Positions 7,175-15,313 of a DNA stretch of 15,570 nucleotides are shown in pieces (positions within the stretch are counted from its first letter, which is position 1; each line of letters opens with the position of its first letter). Origin of the DNA: Muribaculaceae bacterium (GTDB lineage: Bacteria > Bacteroidota > Bacteroidia > Bacteroidales > Muribaculaceae); contig JAFZSS010000023.1 in NCBI GenBank assembly GCA_017619255.1, forward strand, positions 1 through 15,570, in the 5' to 3' direction. Made by a program: the position numbers and the translations under genes. The notes below the pieces were generated by a model that searched no databases, was not told the DNA's origin, and was given only the letters and a program-made list of their open reading frames with translations.

Positions 7175-10100
7175 ATGAGTAAACTGACTAAACTTCAACT
7201 CGCTTGCGTGGCGCTGATGGCCATCTGCTGTGGCTTTGCCGCCAATGCTTTCAATGCGTCATCCTATGCTAACGCTTCGCGGCTTGCTACGGGTTACTGG
7301 GTGAAATTCACCATTTCCGAGAGCGGTATGTATGAGATCACTTACGATGAACTCCGCGACATGGGCTTTAACAACCCTGCCAAGGTCAAGGTGTTCGGCT
7401 CTGGCGGTAGCCGCATCAATGAGGTGCTCAACGGACAGGCCCCGGACGACTTGATCCGTGTGCCTATCCTGCGCATGGATGACAAGATTTGTTTTTATGC
7501 TCGTGGTCCAATCGCTTATTCTATCACCGACCCGTCCACAACACCTCACTTCACGCGTGTGTTCAATCCCTATTCCCAGGTGGGTCACTATTTCCTTTCT
7601 GAAGACACCTACGCCGACACCAAGCCCAATAAAAAACCGACGGTGACGGTGACCAACTACCAAGACAGACCCTATAGTCTCAACTATTTTCATCATGAGA
7701 AAGAGCTGCTGTCGGTGACTAACTCCGGTAAGGATTTGCTGGGTGAAGACTTCTCTAATGGCCACTTATTGGTGGACTACTACTTGCCCGGTCTTGTCGA
7801 CAGTACCATTGTGTTGCAAACCATGATTGCCGCCAATGCTTCTGCGCTCACCTATGCCAACGCCATCCTGTATAGCGATGGTGGTGTGGACTCCACTAAT
7901 TTCATGACCACACAGGCGCGTATCAATGTGCCTGCACAGAATGTGTTGTATAACTACGCATCGCCCTATGGCCAGATGAAGCTCACTCATCCGTCGGAGC
8001 ATGGCCAGTTTGAGCCTTATCTCAAATGCACGAGCGAGGATGTGACTTATACCTTGTGTATGCTGGACTGGTTTATTCTGACCTATAAGCGTGAGAACAT
8101 CATTACCGAGGGGAATGACGGCCAGTTGCTCATGGGATACGGCACAACCCGTGGCAATGAGCGTTTCCAGTTGCCCAATGCTCCGAGCTCACTGGTGGTA
8201 TGGAATATCAATAACCCCAGTTATCCGATGGAGATGCCTTTGGGGACTTACAATGACGAGACCGGGGAAGGTATCTACTTCTGCACATCAAGTGCGACCT
8301 CATCGATGTATATGGCATTTGACCCCAGTCAGACGCTGAAGAAGATTGGTGACTATGAGACAGTGGAGAACCAGAACCTGCATGGAATGGCCGTTCCCGA
8401 GTTGCTCATCATCACTGATAAGTCCATGATGGCCCAAGGCCAGCGCATCGCTGATCTGCATACCGCTATCGACGGCATCGATGTAGCTGTGGTGGACCAG
8501 GAGAAGGTCTTCAACGAGTTCTCAAGTGGCACGCGTGACGCGATGGCCTATCGCTTGCTGTGCAAGATGCTGTATGACCGCGACAGCAACAAATTCAAAC
8601 ACTTGCTGCTGTTAGGTACCGGTAACCATGATAACCGTGAGCTTCTGGGTAAGCATGAGGGCCAATTGCTCACTTACCAGAGTGATTGCAGCAACTATGA
8701 AGATTTCTCATTCACATCTGATGACTTCTTCGGCTTCCTGGCCGACAATTCGGGTTCGAGCATCACTGGTGACCAGTTGACCATCGGTGTGGGCCGCATC
8801 ACCAGCGCCGACGCCAATGAGGCCGACAGTGACATTGACAAACTCGTGGAATATTACGCCAATCCCGACTATGGCGTGTGGCGCAACAATACCCTAGTGA
8901 TTTCTGACGCTCCCGACCAAGGCATGCACATGTTCCAGGGCGAGGGCTATAAGAACATGATCGACAACGATTTGGGTACGGGTATGCATGTGCAGACCAT
9001 CCACAACTCGATGTATCCCCGCAGCACCGACCAGCCAACTGTCGCCATTAACCGCAAGACGGCTACTGAGGCCAAGCAGTTGCTGAACAACACATTGAAG
9101 GACGGTGTGTACTTCGCCACCTATGTTGGCCATGCCGGTCCTGGCTCGATTACCAGGGGCAACAAGTTGTGGACCACAGGTGATGTGGCGCGTTGCAACT
9201 TCCGCCACCTGCCCATCATGTCCACTGCATGCTGTGATGTTGCCCACTATGACGGCGATACCCGCGGTATTGCCGAGCTGATGTTCCACAAGCGTGATGG
9301 CGGTGCTATCGCCTTGCTGACCTCGTCGCGCATGGTGTATGCCTCGGACAATGACCGCTTGAACAAGTTCTTCCTGACGGCTCTGTTCAGCAATGCCAGC
9401 ACAGGCCAGATGACCACGCTGGGTGAGGCCTACAAACAAAGTAAGTTGGGCTTTACCACATCCAATACCAACAAGATGTCCTTCTTCCTGCTGGGTGACC
9501 CGGCCATCAGGGTGAACTATCCTGTGTCGCTGTTCAACATCACTCAAGTGAACGGCACCAATATGTCCAACAGCAGTGCTGTGGCAGAGATTAGCCCGCT
9601 GATGAAGTTCCAGGTTCAGGCTCAGGTGCTTGACGGCGAAGGCAATCTTGACACGAGCTTCAATGGTGATGCCACGGTAACGCTCTATGATAAAGAGGAT
9701 GTGTTCACCACGCTCACCTTTAATGTAAACTCCAATCCGGTGACCCGCGACATCATGTTCAACCGTGCTAAACTCGCCGAGGTCGATGGTCGTGTAGTGA
9801 ACGGCGTGTTCAACGCTTATGTCATCGTTCCGAGTAAGGTGTTGGCCACGAACGAAAAAGTCGAGTTGCGTGTTTATGCCCACAAGGACAATACATCAGC
9901 CATGGTCAATGGCTTCACCCGCAATATCACGATGCTTCCCTATGATGAGAGTGTGGCCATTACCGACACCCAGGCACCAGTGATTACCAGTATGTATGTC
10001 AATGACCAGACTGTCTTTGCCGAGGGTGATGCCGTGGGCGCAAACTCGATACTGTACATCAGTGCTACCGACGACCAGGGCATCAACTTGCAGGCATATT

Positions 10101-10624
10101 CAGGTGACAAGGATATGAAGCTTGTGCTGGACGATGGTAAACAGTCCTTCAGCGACATCTCGAGCTATATTAATGTGTCTGACGAAGGCAAGACTGTGAA
10201 TATCGAGTTCCCGCTGAGCAACTTGACCGAGGGTCTGCACACTTTGACCTACACTGTCTATGACCTGTTGGGCAACAGCGCCACCCAGACCATCACCTTC
10301 CTTGTTGGTCAGAGTGGTACGGCGACATTAAAAGCCGATAAGCTGCCCGCCTTCCTGGACGGAGAGGTGAACTTTGACCTCGAGACCAGTTTCACCAGCA
10401 GGCCCGAAGTCATCGTCCGCGTGACCGACGCCACCGGTAAGCTTGTGTGGAAGACCACCACCAACAGTTTCCCCGTGGCTTGGAACATGACGGACATGAA
10501 TGGCAACAAGGTTCCCGCTGGCCTGTACCGTTACTTCGGTACCTATCATGACGGTTCCAACTTCGGTGGCACCCCGATCAGTAAGCTCATCGTGCTGGAT
10601 GCCCTCAAGACCTCCGGCAACTAA
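7175..10624 (+). CDS. Type IX secretion C25 peptidase, PorU-like (copy 2)
   Basis: This 1149-residue secreted protein has the same architecture as the PorU-like protein upstream. It has a signal peptide (hydrophobic core, likely cut after Ala-Ala-Asn-Ala near residue 25), an N-terminal region with Glu-Ser-Gly-Met-Tyr-Glu-Ile-Thr, and a C25 domain at about 406-778 ending in Gly-Asp-Pro-Ala-Ile-Arg-Val. A C-terminal Ig-like domain shows Asp-Ala-Thr-Gly-Lys and Pro-Ala-Gly-Leu-Tyr-Arg-Tyr. The dyad is His653 (Val-Gly-His-Ala-Gly) with Cys686 or Cys687 (Thr-Ala-Cys-Cys-Asp). The two copies share stretches such as Glu-Lys-Val-Phe-Asn-Glu-Phe-Ser-Ser-Gly-Thr and Thr-Ser-Asp-Asp-Phe-Phe-Gly, so they are paralogues. 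The Cys-Cys-Asp active site differs from the Ala-Thr-Cys-Glu of copy 1 and recalls the Cys-Cys of gingipains. It may be a second sortase with other cargo, or a secreted protease. A strong terminator follows. Confidence 0.82.
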   Translation: MSKLTKLQLACVALMAICCGFAANAFNASSYANASRLATGYWVKFTISESGMYEITYDELRDMGFNNPAKVKVFGSGGSRINEVLNGQAPDDLIRVPILRMDDKICFYARGPIAYSITDPSTTPHFTRVFNPYSQVGHYFLSEDTYADTKPNKKPTVTVTNYQDRPYSLNYFHHEKELLSVTNSGKDLLGEDFSNGHLLVDYYLPGLVDSTIVLQTMIAANASALTYANAILYSDGGVDSTNFMTTQARINVPAQNVLYNYASPYGQMKLTHPSEHGQFEPYLKCTSEDVTYTLCMLDWFILTYKRENIITEGNDGQLLMGYGTTRGNERFQLPNAPSSLVVWNINNPSYPMEMPLGTYNDETGEGIYFCTSSATSSMYMAFDPSQTLKKIGDYETVENQNLHGMAVPELLIITDKSMMAQGQRIADLHTAIDGIDVAVVDQEKVFNEFSSGTRDAMAYRLLCKMLYDRDSNKFKHLLLLGTGNHDNRELLGKHEGQLLTYQSDCSNYEDFSFTSDDFFGFLADNSGSSITGDQLTIGVGRITSADANEADSDIDKLVEYYANPDYGVWRNNTLVISDAPDQGMHMFQGEGYKNMIDNDLGTGMHVQTIHNSMYPRSTDQPTVAINRKTATEAKQLLNNTLKDGVYFATYVGHAGPGSITRGNKLWTTGDVARCNFRHLPIMSTACCDVAHYDGDTRGIAELMFHKRDGGAIALLTSSRMVYASDNDRLNKFFLTALFSNASTGQMTTLGEAYKQSKLGFTTSNTNKMSFFLLGDPAIRVNYPVSLFNITQVNGTNMSNSSAVAEISPLMKFQVQAQVLDGEGNLDTSFNGDATVTLYDKEDVFTTLTFNVNSNPVTRDIMFNRAKLAEVDGRVVNGVFNAYVIVPSKVLATNEKVELRVYAHKDNTSAMVNGFTRNITMLPYDESVAITDTQAPVITSMYVNDQTVFAEGDAVGANSILYISATDDQGINLQAYSGDKDMKLVLDDGKQSFSDISSYINVSDEGKTVNIEFPLSNLTEGLHTLTYTVYDLLGNSATQTITFLVGQSGTATLKADKLPAFLDGEVNFDLETSFTSRPEVIVRVTDATGKLVWKTTTNSFPVAWNMTDMNGNKVPAGLYRYFGTYHDGSNFGGTPISKLIVLDALKTSGN

Positions 10625-10647
10625 ACCGGCTTGCTGTGCAAGAAACA

Positions 10648-10681
10648 AAGGACGCGCGGGAGAACTCTCCCGCGCGTCCTT
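10648..10681 (+). terminator. Strong GC-rich hairpin terminator after the second PorU-like gene
   Basis: A perfect 15-bp stem (10648-10662 with 10667-10681) closes on an AACT loop 23 bases after the stop codon. The core arm is GGACGCGCGGGAG. It can be lengthened by ACA/TGT if one A is bulged. The T tract after it is short (TTGTTCT). It would end the rex-side transcription unit before the convergent ferredoxin gene. Confidence 0.85.
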
Positions 10682-10734
10682 GTTCTATCCCGTTATCTCA
10701 ATAACAGTCGATGATTCTTCCCCAATAAAACAAT

Positions 10735-10762
10735 GCGGTTGCACCACAGGAGGGGCAGCCGC
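10735..10762 (-). terminator. Putative terminator of the ferredoxin gene (minus strand)
   Basis: Read on the minus strand, GCGGCTGC (10762-10755) pairs with GCAACCGC (10742-10735), eight pairs with one G-U. The U-rich run ATTGTTTTATT follows. It lies about 30 bases beyond the ferredoxin stop. The loop of 12 bases is larger than in a textbook terminator, so confidence is moderate. Confidence 0.5.
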
Positions 10763-10792
10763 AAAACTGTTTTTCCAGTAAACGATGTAGTA

Positions 10793-10963
10793 TTACTCGC
10801 CGGGAGCGATTGCGCCGGTGGGGCAAGCGTCAGCACAAGTACCGCAATCCAAGCAGGTGTCGGGATCGATCGAGTAGATGTCGCCTTCCTTGATGGCATC
10901 GGCGGGACATACTGACTGGCAGGTGCCACATGCTACACAGCTATCAGAAATTACATAAGCCAT
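10793..10963 (-). CDS. 2[4Fe-4S] ferredoxin (clostridial type)
   Basis: This small soluble electron carrier has only 56 residues and is the sole minus-strand gene I support in the window. Both iron-sulphur motifs are complete: Cys9-x2-Cys12-x2-Cys15-x3-Cys19-Pro and Cys37-x2-Cys40-x2-Cys43-x3-Cys47-Pro. Each binds three ligands of one cluster and one of the other, as in clostridial ferredoxins. The length is typical for this class (about 55). It starts Met-Ala-Tyr-Val-Ile and ends Ala-Pro-Gly-Glu. The Asp-Ile-Tyr-Ser-Ile-Asp between the motifs is also typical. In anaerobic Bacteroidales such proteins serve pyruvate:ferredoxin oxidoreductase and related enzymes; its partner cannot be read here. 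It is converging with the second PorU-like gene and divergent from the SUI1-type gene, with its own promoter and terminator, so it is probably transcribed alone. Confidence 0.95.
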   Translation of the reverse strand: MAYVISDSCVACGTCQSVCPADAIKEGDIYSIDPDTCLDCGTCADACPTGAIAPGE

Positions 10964-11017
10964 ATTAGTACAAATTTAAAGTAAAAAAGTTAATAATGCT
11001 ATAAGTAAACAGTTCGA

Positions 11018-11025
11018 CAAAAGTA
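11018..11025 (-). promoter_or_regulatory. Putative ferredoxin promoter -7 box (TACTTTTG)
   Basis: On the minus strand TACTTTTG fits TAnnTTTG and would give a 5' leader of roughly 45-50 bases. Only a T-rich stretch, not a clear TTTG, is found at the -33 distance. A second exact match, TAAATTTG at 10978-10971, lies only seven bases before the start codon. Confidence 0.45.
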
Positions 11026-11120
11026 GTGCTTTTATTTGAAATGAAAAGCGTTTTTTGATGAATTTTGTTGCATGACAGTGAATTTTTGACTTTTGGTGCC
11101 AATAATTCGCCGAAATTTTG

Positions 11121-11128
11121 TACCTTTG
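11121..11128 (+). promoter_or_regulatory. Putative -7 promoter box (TACCTTTG) for the SUI1-type gene
   Basis: TACCTTTG is an exact Bacteroidetes -7 box. The nearest TTTG (11092-11095) is 25 bases upstream, somewhat farther than usual. Transcription would begin near 11135, leaving a leader of about 57 bases. This places the in-frame TTG at 11093 upstream of transcription and supports ATG 11192 as the start. Confidence 0.6.
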
Positions 11129-11191
11129 ATGTTAGACAAGCAGAAAGGTTTAATTTGGGAGATGCAAATTCCCAAAAAAAGATTGAACACT

Positions 11192-11551
11192 ATGAATAAC
11201 ATTGACTGGAAAGAGGCTCTGGGTAAGGCATTCAACATGCCCGCTGACGAGGAAAACACAACGCCTGAAACAGCTGTGGAGCAGACGACCAGGGCCGATG
11301 CCCGGGAGCAGCAGGGCGGCCAGCGCCTCGACATCGTGCTTGAGCGCAAGGGTCGTGGCGGCAAGCAGGCTACCATTGTCACGGGTTTTGTCTGTGACGA
11401 CGAGTCGCTCAAGCAGGTGGCCTCGCAGCTCAAGCGCAGCTTGGGCGTGGGCGGCAGTGCCCGTGGCGGGGAAATCCTGATTCAGGGCGATTTCCGCCAA
11501 CGCGTGCTTGATCAGCTCGTGGCCATGGGTTTCAAGGCGCGTGTGATATGA
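11192..11551 (+). CDS. SUI1/eIF1-family translation factor (YciH-like)
   Basis: The 119-residue product is a bacterial relative of eukaryotic eIF1, a class thought to act on start-site fidelity at the small ribosomal subunit. After a variable acidic N-terminal ~40 residues comes the SUI1 domain, with Gly-Gly-Lys-Gln-Ala-Thr-Ile-Val-Thr-Gly-Phe (56-66), a helix carrying Leu-Lys-Gln-Val-Ala, the Gly-Val-Gly-Gly-Ser turn and Gly-Glu-Ile-Leu-Ile-Gln-Gly-Asp, and a last helix ending Met-Gly-Phe-Lys-Ala-Arg. These are the family's signature segments and the length is normal (E. coli YciH 108). The reading frame stays open further upstream, but the promoter lies inside that extension, so ATG 11192 is preferred. 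The helicase-nuclease gene follows after 42 bases and probably shares the transcript. The exact role in bacteria is unsettled. Confidence 0.9.
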   Translation: MNNIDWKEALGKAFNMPADEENTTPETAVEQTTRADAREQQGGQRLDIVLERKGRGGKQATIVTGFVCDDESLKQVASQLKRSLGVGGSARGGEILIQGDFRQRVLDQLVAMGFKARVI

Positions 11552-11593
11552 GCCTCAAGACATCAGTTTCCAGATAACGAGATACATTAAACT

Positions 11594-14500
11594 ATGAACG
11601 ACAGGAACAGCAACACTCCCACTCACCGCCGCAACATGCTGGTGATGAAGGCATCGGCGGGCTCGGGCAAGACCTATAAACTGGCGCAGCAGTACATCAA
11701 GCATCTGCTGTTTTACACTGATGACAGCGGCAATGTGCTCCCTCGCCGACAGCAGGACGATGACCGCATGCTTAATGCCCATCGACAGTTGCTCGCCATC
11801 ACCTTTACCAACAAGGCGACCGCCGAGATGAAAGACCGCATCGTCAAGGAGCTCTATTGCCTGGCTCAAGAGGGTGTCGAGAGCGATTACCTGGACGAGT
11901 TCGCTAAGTTGCCCGGGATGAACGAGGCGCGTGTGCGCGAGTTGGCACGGCATGCGTTGGATGAGTTGCTGTTTGACTACAGCAATTTCAATGTGAGCAC
12001 GATTGACTCGTTCTTCCAGAGTGTGCTGCGCAACTTCGCGCGTGAGCTGGACCGCGACTTCAATTACGATATCCAGCTCGAGGAGGACTATGCAGTGCGC
12101 ATGGCGGTGCACAAGTTCCTGCTGTCGTTGGGCAAGACGGGCCAGCCCACTCCGGTGGACATCTGGGTCAAGGATTACCAGCGTCATCTTATCCGCGGCG
12201 ATGTGGAGAAGAAGAAGTGGAAATTCTTTGATGACGGCGGCGATCTGTTGACTTTTGCCAAGCAGATTAACAGTGAGCTGTTCCGCGCCTGCATGAAGGC
12301 GGTGCGTGACTATTTGGGCCGTTATGAGGATGGCCGCTACATGTGCGATTTCAGTAAGATAGCCGCATTTAAAAAACTGATGAAAACCCTGGTGGAGCGT
12401 ACCCGGGAAAGGGCTGCCGATGGCTTGAGGGAGCTGCGTGGGGTCTTGGAGCCCTATGGGACGACAGGCCTGCTGAATTTCACATTGAAGAATTGGTATC
12501 AGACAGGCGAGTTGGAGCCGTTCAAGGAAGGCTTTCTCAAAGAGGTTAATGAGAAGAAGGATGATAAGGTTAGTACACAGTTTTCCAAGAAGGCCAATGT
12601 CGAATCCACAGTCGTTGACCATGTCACCCGCTTGTTGCTGCAGCAGTTTCAGCTGATTACGGTAGAGAAGTTCCTGCAGGACATAGAGGACAACCTGGGT
12701 TTACTGGGTCTATTGGCAACGATTGACAAATTTCTGGAGGATTACCGTCATGAGACCAACTCCATCCTCATCGGCGACACCAATGAACTCATCGGCACCG
12801 TGCTCGATAGCGGTTCGGACTTCGTGTATGAGCGTGTGGGAACAACCATCGCCCATTTCATGATCGACGAGTTCCAGGACACGAGCACCAAGCAGTATGA
12901 GAACTTCAAGGGGTTGTTGCACGAGAGCCTCGACAACGGCAATTTCAATATGCTCATCGGTGACGCCAAGCAGTCGATTTACCGTTTCCGCAATGCCGAC
13001 CCGTCGGTATTCCGCGAGAAGGTGGATAAGGAGTACCGCAATGATATCTACCAGCCGCCTGTTGATCCTGATGCTCCGGCATCGATAAATTACCGCAGTT
13101 CGCGCCGCATCATCGAGTTCAACAACACGCTGTTCACTTTTATGCGGGAACGCTTCAGTGGCGTGCCCACGGTTGTGGAGACCTATAAGGATGTGAAACA
13201 GGGTTTCCCCAAGGATATCGACGAGAAGAAGGTGCCCGGCTATGTGCGGGTGATGCTCGGCGACTACAAGCGTATGCTTCATAACCAAGGTGTTGCCGCT
13301 CCCGATGGCGCTGATGGCGTTGACGGTGCTGCCGCCCAAGACGATGTTGATGTGCTCGATGTGTTGCCCGACTATCTGCTCAAGCTGCATGAGCGCTTTG
13401 ATTGGGGCAAGATAGGTGTGCTGGTGAACTCCAACCGCGAGGGCAATGCTATCGTGGAATGTATCCTCAACCATAATCAGCAGACGACGGGTCCAAGAAT
13501 CAACATCATCTCAGGTGAGTCGTTATTGCTGAACAATTCGCCTATCATCCGCCGTATCATCGCCATGCTTCGCTTTATCGACATCAGCCAGTTCACGGCG
13601 GGAGAGGATGATGACGATACCGATGACCGCTATGCCGTGAACATGCAGAAAAAGCGGGCTGCTGACCAGCGCCTGTACAGTTCGATGAACACTTTCATCG
13701 AGGCCGTCACGGCCCGTGGTGACGACGCCGTCGCTAACGGTGAACTGCTTGTCAAAAGCCTGACGATGACCCCCAAGTGCCAGGGCGCTGAAGGACAGGG
13801 GGACTTGGGCGAGAAGGACTATGCCGCTGAACTCGCGACCTTGTTGCCGTCGGGCTATGAACTCACAACGCTGGTGAGCATCGTCGAGAACATCATCGCG
13901 CGTTTCAAGGACGATCCCGCGGCATGTGCCGATGTGAACCGCGAGACGACATTCCTGATGGCCTTCCAGGACGAGGTGATGAAATTCTCCTCCCAGAACA
14001 ATGGCGGCAGCGTGCGAGAGTTCCTCAAATATTGGGATGAGAAGAAGGGCAAGTTGGCCGTGAGCAGTGCCGATAGCGGTGATGCCATCAATGTGATGAC
14101 CATCCACAAGGCCAAAGGACTGGAGTTTGACTGCGTCATCATCCCGTTTGGCAAGTGGTACCTCGAGGGCAACGGGCAGAACATGGAACGCTACTGGATA
14201 CCTAAGAATGCGTTTATCGATGTGCTGAAGTCGCTGCCCATCGATACGGACGACCTGGACAAGGACATCGTGCCGCCGCTGCTCAGCGTGATGAAGAACC
14301 ACCTGATGAAACTGGATGAGTACTACACGCTGCGGGAAGAGGGCAAGGCATTCCTCGATAAACAGTTGACCGACCTGCTGATTGACAACCTCAATAAGAC
14401 CTATGTCGCCTTCACGAGGCCCTGCTCCGAACTGCACATCTTTGCAGAGTCAACCGAGGATAAAAATATTGACAAACGCCTGACGGGGCTGTTAAGTGAC

Positions 14501-15196
14501 TTTGCCACTCAGGGAGGGCTGCTGAGGCCCGTGAGGGAAGGGGATGAGGATTGGTTTGAATATGGTGAAATCTCCTCGCGTGAGCAGTTGGAGGCCAAGC
14601 GCCCACCCAAGAAAGTGGTGGCCACGCCGGTCGATATCACCTGCTATCCTGTCACCCCTGTTCCTCCGAGCATCAAGGTAAGGCTGGACCATGCTTCCAG
14701 CAGCCAAATCAAGGCCGGTATCCGTCTGCACAGCCTGCTGAGTCGCATCGGTGATTGCCACGATGTGGACCGCGTTATCGCCGATGCCGTCAAGCATGGC
14801 ATTATCACTGATGACCCGAGCGACCCATGCGGTCTCGACAATGTCAATGCCCGTGTGCGTGAGCCCATCCTGTCAGGAACCGGACCTGTTGCCGCTTGGT
14901 TCGACCCAGCCAACAAGGTCTATAGCGAGCGCACCATCACCTCTGCCGGCAAGTCGTGGGGCGAAATCGAAAACCAGCGTCCCGACCGCATCGTGCGTCG
15001 CCCCGACGGCCAGATCGTTGTCATCGATTACAAGAGCGGTGAGCGCAATGACAGTAAATACTGCCACCAGGTGAGAGGGTATATCGACAAGCTGCGCGAA
15101 ATCTTCCCCGGCGCCCCCATCACCGGCCGCATCTGGTACACCACCCTCGGCCTCATCACCGACGAGCGAGGAAACGAGCTAGAAGTCAAGAGTTAG
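11594..15196 (+). CDS. UvrD/RecB-like helicase-nuclease (AddA/RecB type)
   Basis: This 1200-residue protein would unwind and degrade double-strand DNA ends to prepare them for RecA-dependent repair. All superfamily 1A helicase motifs are seen in order: Walker A Ala-Ser-Ala-Gly-Ser-Gly-Lys-Thr (20-27), Thr-Phe-Thr-Asn-Lys-Ala, Asp425-Glu426-Phe-Gln-Asp, Gly-Asp-Ala-Lys-Gln-Ser-Ile-Tyr-Arg-Phe-Arg (456-466), Met-Thr-Ile-His-Lys-Ala-Lys-Gly-Leu-Glu (835-844) and Val-Ala-Phe-Thr-Arg942. A C-terminal PD-(D/E)xK nuclease is complete in its core: Gly-x3-His near 1046, Asp1131, Asp1145-Tyr-Lys1147 and Gln1159. Size and layout match AddA or RecB. The usual partner (AddB, or RecC/RecD) is not next to it; argS lies downstream. 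Two Asp-rich low-complexity inserts are present near residues 567-588 and 668-680. It probably shares a transcript with the SUI1-type gene upstream. Confidence 0.9.
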   Translation: MNDRNSNTPTHRRNMLVMKASAGSGKTYKLAQQYIKHLLFYTDDSGNVLPRRQQDDDRMLNAHRQLLAITFTNKATAEMKDRIVKELYCLAQEGVESDYLDEFAKLPGMNEARVRELARHALDELLFDYSNFNVSTIDSFFQSVLRNFARELDRDFNYDIQLEEDYAVRMAVHKFLLSLGKTGQPTPVDIWVKDYQRHLIRGDVEKKKWKFFDDGGDLLTFAKQINSELFRACMKAVRDYLGRYEDGRYMCDFSKIAAFKKLMKTLVERTRERAADGLRELRGVLEPYGTTGLLNFTLKNWYQTGELEPFKEGFLKEVNEKKDDKVSTQFSKKANVESTVVDHVTRLLLQQFQLITVEKFLQDIEDNLGLLGLLATIDKFLEDYRHETNSILIGDTNELIGTVLDSGSDFVYERVGTTIAHFMIDEFQDTSTKQYENFKGLLHESLDNGNFNMLIGDAKQSIYRFRNADPSVFREKVDKEYRNDIYQPPVDPDAPASINYRSSRRIIEFNNTLFTFMRERFSGVPTVVETYKDVKQGFPKDIDEKKVPGYVRVMLGDYKRMLHNQGVAAPDGADGVDGAAAQDDVDVLDVLPDYLLKLHERFDWGKIGVLVNSNREGNAIVECILNHNQQTTGPRINIISGESLLLNNSPIIRRIIAMLRFIDISQFTAGEDDDDTDDRYAVNMQKKRAADQRLYSSMNTFIEAVTARGDDAVANGELLVKSLTMTPKCQGAEGQGDLGEKDYAAELATLLPSGYELTTLVSIVENIIARFKDDPAACADVNRETTFLMAFQDEVMKFSSQNNGGSVREFLKYWDEKKGKLAVSSADSGDAINVMTIHKAKGLEFDCVIIPFGKWYLEGNGQNMERYWIPKNAFIDVLKSLPIDTDDLDKDIVPPLLSVMKNHLMKLDEYYTLREEGKAFLDKQLTDLLIDNLNKTYVAFTRPCSELHIFAESTEDKNIDKRLTGLLSDFATQGGLLRPVREGDEDWFEYGEISSREQLEAKRPPKKVVATPVDITCYPVTPVPPSIKVRLDHASSSQIKAGIRLHSLLSRIGDCHDVDRVIADAVKHGIITDDPSDPCGLDNVNARVREPILSGTGPVAAWFDPANKVYSERTITSAGKSWGEIENQRPDRIVRRPDGQIVVIDYKSGERNDSKYCHQVRGYIDKLREIFPGAPITGRIWYTTLGLITDERGNELEVKS

Positions 15197-15211
15197 GAAT
15201 GAGGAGTTAGC
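15191..15211 (+). repeat. Three degenerate heptamers of the ARTTAGG type
   Basis: AGTTAGG, AATGAGG and AGTTAGC lie head to tail and match the four-unit array at 1483-1510 in unit length and sequence. The helicase stop codon TAG (15194-15196) lies inside the first unit, so the repeat supplies the end of the gene. Confidence 0.7.
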
Positions 15212-15220
15212 GTCCATAAG

Positions 15221-15256
15221 GACCTTAATGACTCTAGGGACCTTAGAGACCTTAAG
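15221..15256 (+). repeat. Four tandem 9-mers, consensus GACCTTANN
   Basis: GACCTTAAT, GACTCTAGG, GACCTTAGA and GACCTTAAG follow one another without gaps. The second unit is diverged. The array sits 24 bases after the helicase stop codon in non-coding sequence. Confidence 0.75.
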
Positions 15257-15313
15257 CAAGGAACTCAGGTCTGGCGTTATTCGATGAATTGTGTGAGATC
15301 TCAAGTTAAATCC

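Noticed and set aside
8894..9883. 329-codon minus-strand open frame inside the second PorU-like gene
   Set aside because: It is an antisense shadow of the conserved C25 domain.
11093..11191. N-terminal extension of the SUI1-type protein from TTG 11093
   Set aside because: The -7 promoter box TACCTTTG lies inside it, and SUI1 proteins do not carry such a segment.
11555..12622. 355-codon open frame on the minus strand inside the helicase gene
   Set aside because: It lies opposite a protein with complete helicase motifs, is rich in His, Gln and Leu as expected of an antisense shadow, and shows no recognisable domain.
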